A DNA stretch of 64,000 bases from Turneriella sp942492915 (lineage in GTDB: Bacteria; Spirochaetota; Leptospiria; Turneriellales; Turneriellaceae). Below the pieces are notes generated by a model. The model made no database searches and was not told the DNA's origin. It was given only the letters and a program-made list of their open reading frames with translations. The translations under genes and the position numbers were made by a program. Position 1 is the stretch's first letter; each line of letters starts with the position of its first letter. This document shows positions 62,842 through 64,000 of this stretch, piece after piece. Where the stretch lies: assembly GCA_942492915.1 (NCBI GenBank), contig OW818662.1:2666001-2730000 (forward strand), read 5' to 3'.

Positions 62842-63562
62842 CCGGTGTAGCCAGTTTACGCGCGAGCTCGACAGCCAATTGATCGATCTCAGGCGGCAAT
62901 GCCGAATCAATCTTACGATTCACAGCATATGCTGCAACAAAATTTCTGAGCAAGAACTGCAACAGATCTTGCTGCGTCACATTCTTATACAGTTCGTCAT
63001 AGATTGAGCTGTCAGTATACGTTTCGCGGTGCATGAAGTAAAATGCGACCTGCGAGATGAGACTCCAGACGGCGAGCGTCGGGTTATTGCATTCGAGCTC
63101 GCCCGCAGCGATGCCGCGCTTGATCACCTCGGTCATGGCAGAAATACGCGGAACCAGATATTTTTGCGCGACGCGCTTCAGGTTGTTCTGGCCCGCTGCG
63201 AGTTCCCACGCGAGAATGCAGCGAAAAGAATCGCTCGCCGGGTCGCCGTGCTTTGCGAGAATCACTTTCAGAAAGACATGCACATGCTGCACCGAATTCA
63301 AAGGCGCAGAAGTGAGTTTCTGCACCAGCTGCTCGGTTTCGGTCAGCGAACCGTAGAGCGTATCGAGCACGGCATGATAGAGCGTTTCTTTGTCGTGAAA
63401 GTAATAGTGCAGCATCGCTTTGTTGACCTTGGCTGCCCGCGCAATGTGCTCGGTGCGCGCGCCGGCAAAGCCATGTTCGGCAAATTCATCGATCGCCGCG
63501 CGCAGAATTGCTTCGCGGGTTTTTGCCTCTGGTATGCGTGTTTTTTTTGTGCTGCCTGGCAT
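62816..63562 (-). CDS. TetR/AcrR-family transcriptional regulator
   Basis: The 248-residue repressor has an N-terminal helix-turn-helix (ILRAAIDEFAEHGFAGARTEHIARAAKVNKAMLHYYFHDKETL, residues about 19-61) and a helical ligand domain with a C-terminal TetR-type dimer region. A 16-base palindrome 52 bases upstream of its start is a likely autoregulatory operator. Its targets elsewhere are unknown. Its 3' end overlaps the convergent Maf gene. Confidence 0.93.
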   Translation of the reverse strand: MPGSTKKTRIPEAKTREAILRAAIDEFAEHGFAGARTEHIARAAKVNKAMLHYYFHDKETLYHAVLDTLYGSLTETEQLVQKLTSAPLNSVQHVHVFLKVILAKHGDPASDSFRCILAWELAAGQNNLKRVAQKYLVPRISAMTEVIKRGIAAGELECNNPTLAVWSLISQVAFYFMHRETYTDSSIYDELYKNVTQQDLLQFLLRNFVAAYAVNRKIDSALPPEIDQLAVELARKLATPAIPVHTAG

Positions 63563-63613
63563 ATCGCCCTACGTATTCAATATACAGCACAGATGAAATC
63601 CTACCCAAAAAAA

Positions 63614-63629
63614 TTAACCAAATGGTTAA
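63614..63629. promoter_or_regulatory. Candidate TetR operator
   Basis: Seven-base perfect arms TTAACCA/TGGTTAA with a two-base centre lie in the AT-rich region upstream of the tetR start. Size and symmetry fit TetR-family operators. Since rpmA upstream is read toward it and ends before it, the site should control tetR itself. Confidence 0.5.
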
Positions 63630-63670
63630 CATTTTCAAATGAGGATTGTACGCCGTCATGAGCCTGGCAA

Positions 63671-63694
63671 TAAAAAAGGCCCCGAAGGGCCTTT
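63671..63694 (-). terminator. Intrinsic terminator of rpmA
   Basis: Eight-base arms AAAGGCCC/GGGCCTTT with a four-base loop, followed on the minus strand by a T-rich run, 24 bases after the rpmA stop. Confidence 0.9.
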
Positions 63695-63717
63695 CGTGGT
63701 TTTGACCGATCTGATGA

Positions 63718-63978
63718 TCAGCCAGCGACCGGATAAACTGAAATTTTCTGGCGGTGCTTGTCGACGCGCTCAAACTTCACGACACCCGGAATCGTCGTGA
63801 AAAGCGAATCGTCTTTTGCGCGCAGTACGTTTTTACCAGCGTGAAAAACCGTGCCGTGCTGGCGTACGATGATCGAGCCTGCTTTAACAAACTGGCCACC
63901 GGAAGCTTTGAGCCCGAGACGCTGTGAGTTGGAATCGCGGCCGTTTTTCGATGAACCGCCACCTTTCTTGTGTGCCAT
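63718..63978 (-). CDS. rpmA: 50S ribosomal protein L27
   Basis: The 86-residue L27 starts with the typical MAHKKGGGSSKNGRDSNSQR, which reaches toward the peptidyl transferase centre, and has GSIIVRQHGTVFHAGKNV. Length is normal and there is no N-terminal cleavage extension of the Firmicutes type. rplU is expected just outside the window, upstream on this strand. Confidence 0.97.
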   Translation of the reverse strand: MAHKKGGGSSKNGRDSNSQRLGLKASGGQFVKAGSIIVRQHGTVFHAGKNVLRAKDDSLFTTIPGVVKFERVDKHRQKISVYPVAG

Positions 63979-64000
63979 GCGCCAGTTTTCCGGGACGAAA

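Overview
The window is chromosomal, gene-dense, about 53-55% GC by eye, and has no rRNA, insertion sequence, prophage or CRISPR array. It most resembles a Leptospirales spirochaete (Turneriella/Leptospira-like). The grounds are many lipoproteins with loose spirochaete-type lipoboxes (FAHC, AVNC, LFAC), a Kdo transferase together with an OmpL-like porin, partner-switch signalling proteins, a FliG paralogue, a membrane pyrophosphatase and a protein resembling the Leptospira family DUF1564. This assignment is inference from gene content.

Layout. 1-3969 (-): envelope operon of a membrane protein, a lipoprotein, a Rossmann protein, a FecR lipoprotein and a TldD-type peptidase broken by one extra base. 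4022-5286 (+): YhhQ-type transporter and a nucleosidase. 5287-9111 (-): acyl-CoA ligase followed by a CHAT-fold protease. 9352-14800 (+): lipoprotein, RNase Z-like hydrolase, YgjP-like peptidase, RdgB, tRNA-Arg(CCU), release factor 1 and a SEDS protein. 14833-20378: HicB-like protein, SDR, acyltransferase, a thiolase with its zinc-ribbon partner, and a Baeyer-Villiger-type monooxygenase; this reads as a lipid/ketone oxidation neighbourhood. 20496-24002: TPR protein, small lipoprotein, ECF sigma factor with a putative anti-sigma factor. 24096-28651: membrane pyrophosphatase, DUF1564-like protein, DUF445 protein. 28729-33366: a 1545-residue surface lipoprotein with an inactive-looking phospholipase D fold and four lamin-tail domains.

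33491-53574 (-) is an almost gap-free run of 13 genes that may be one transcription unit. It begins with a ParA-like ATPase, a DUF2914-like membrane protein, a 2512-residue beta-propeller/helical-repeat lipoprotein, a GAF-SpoIIE phosphatase, an RsbW-like kinase, a STAS protein and a FliG paralogue. It continues with acylphosphatase, WaaA, ClpP, ClpX, Lon and UppP. The first seven genes look like an undescribed envelope-sensing partner-switch module. The ClpP has Asn where the catalytic Ser98 should be.

53586-64000: transaldolase, small exported protein, a NarL-type two-component system, an OmpL-like porin, a GAF-adenylate cyclase, a VOC protein, a CopD-like membrane protein that lacks a normal start codon, a lipoprotein, a Maf/DUF115 protein, a TetR regulator and ribosomal protein L27.

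A second theme is a scatter of long, often perfect palindromes of unrelated sequence. Many sit on or next to stop codons, three centre on CTTAAG, and several lie in frame inside coding sequences.
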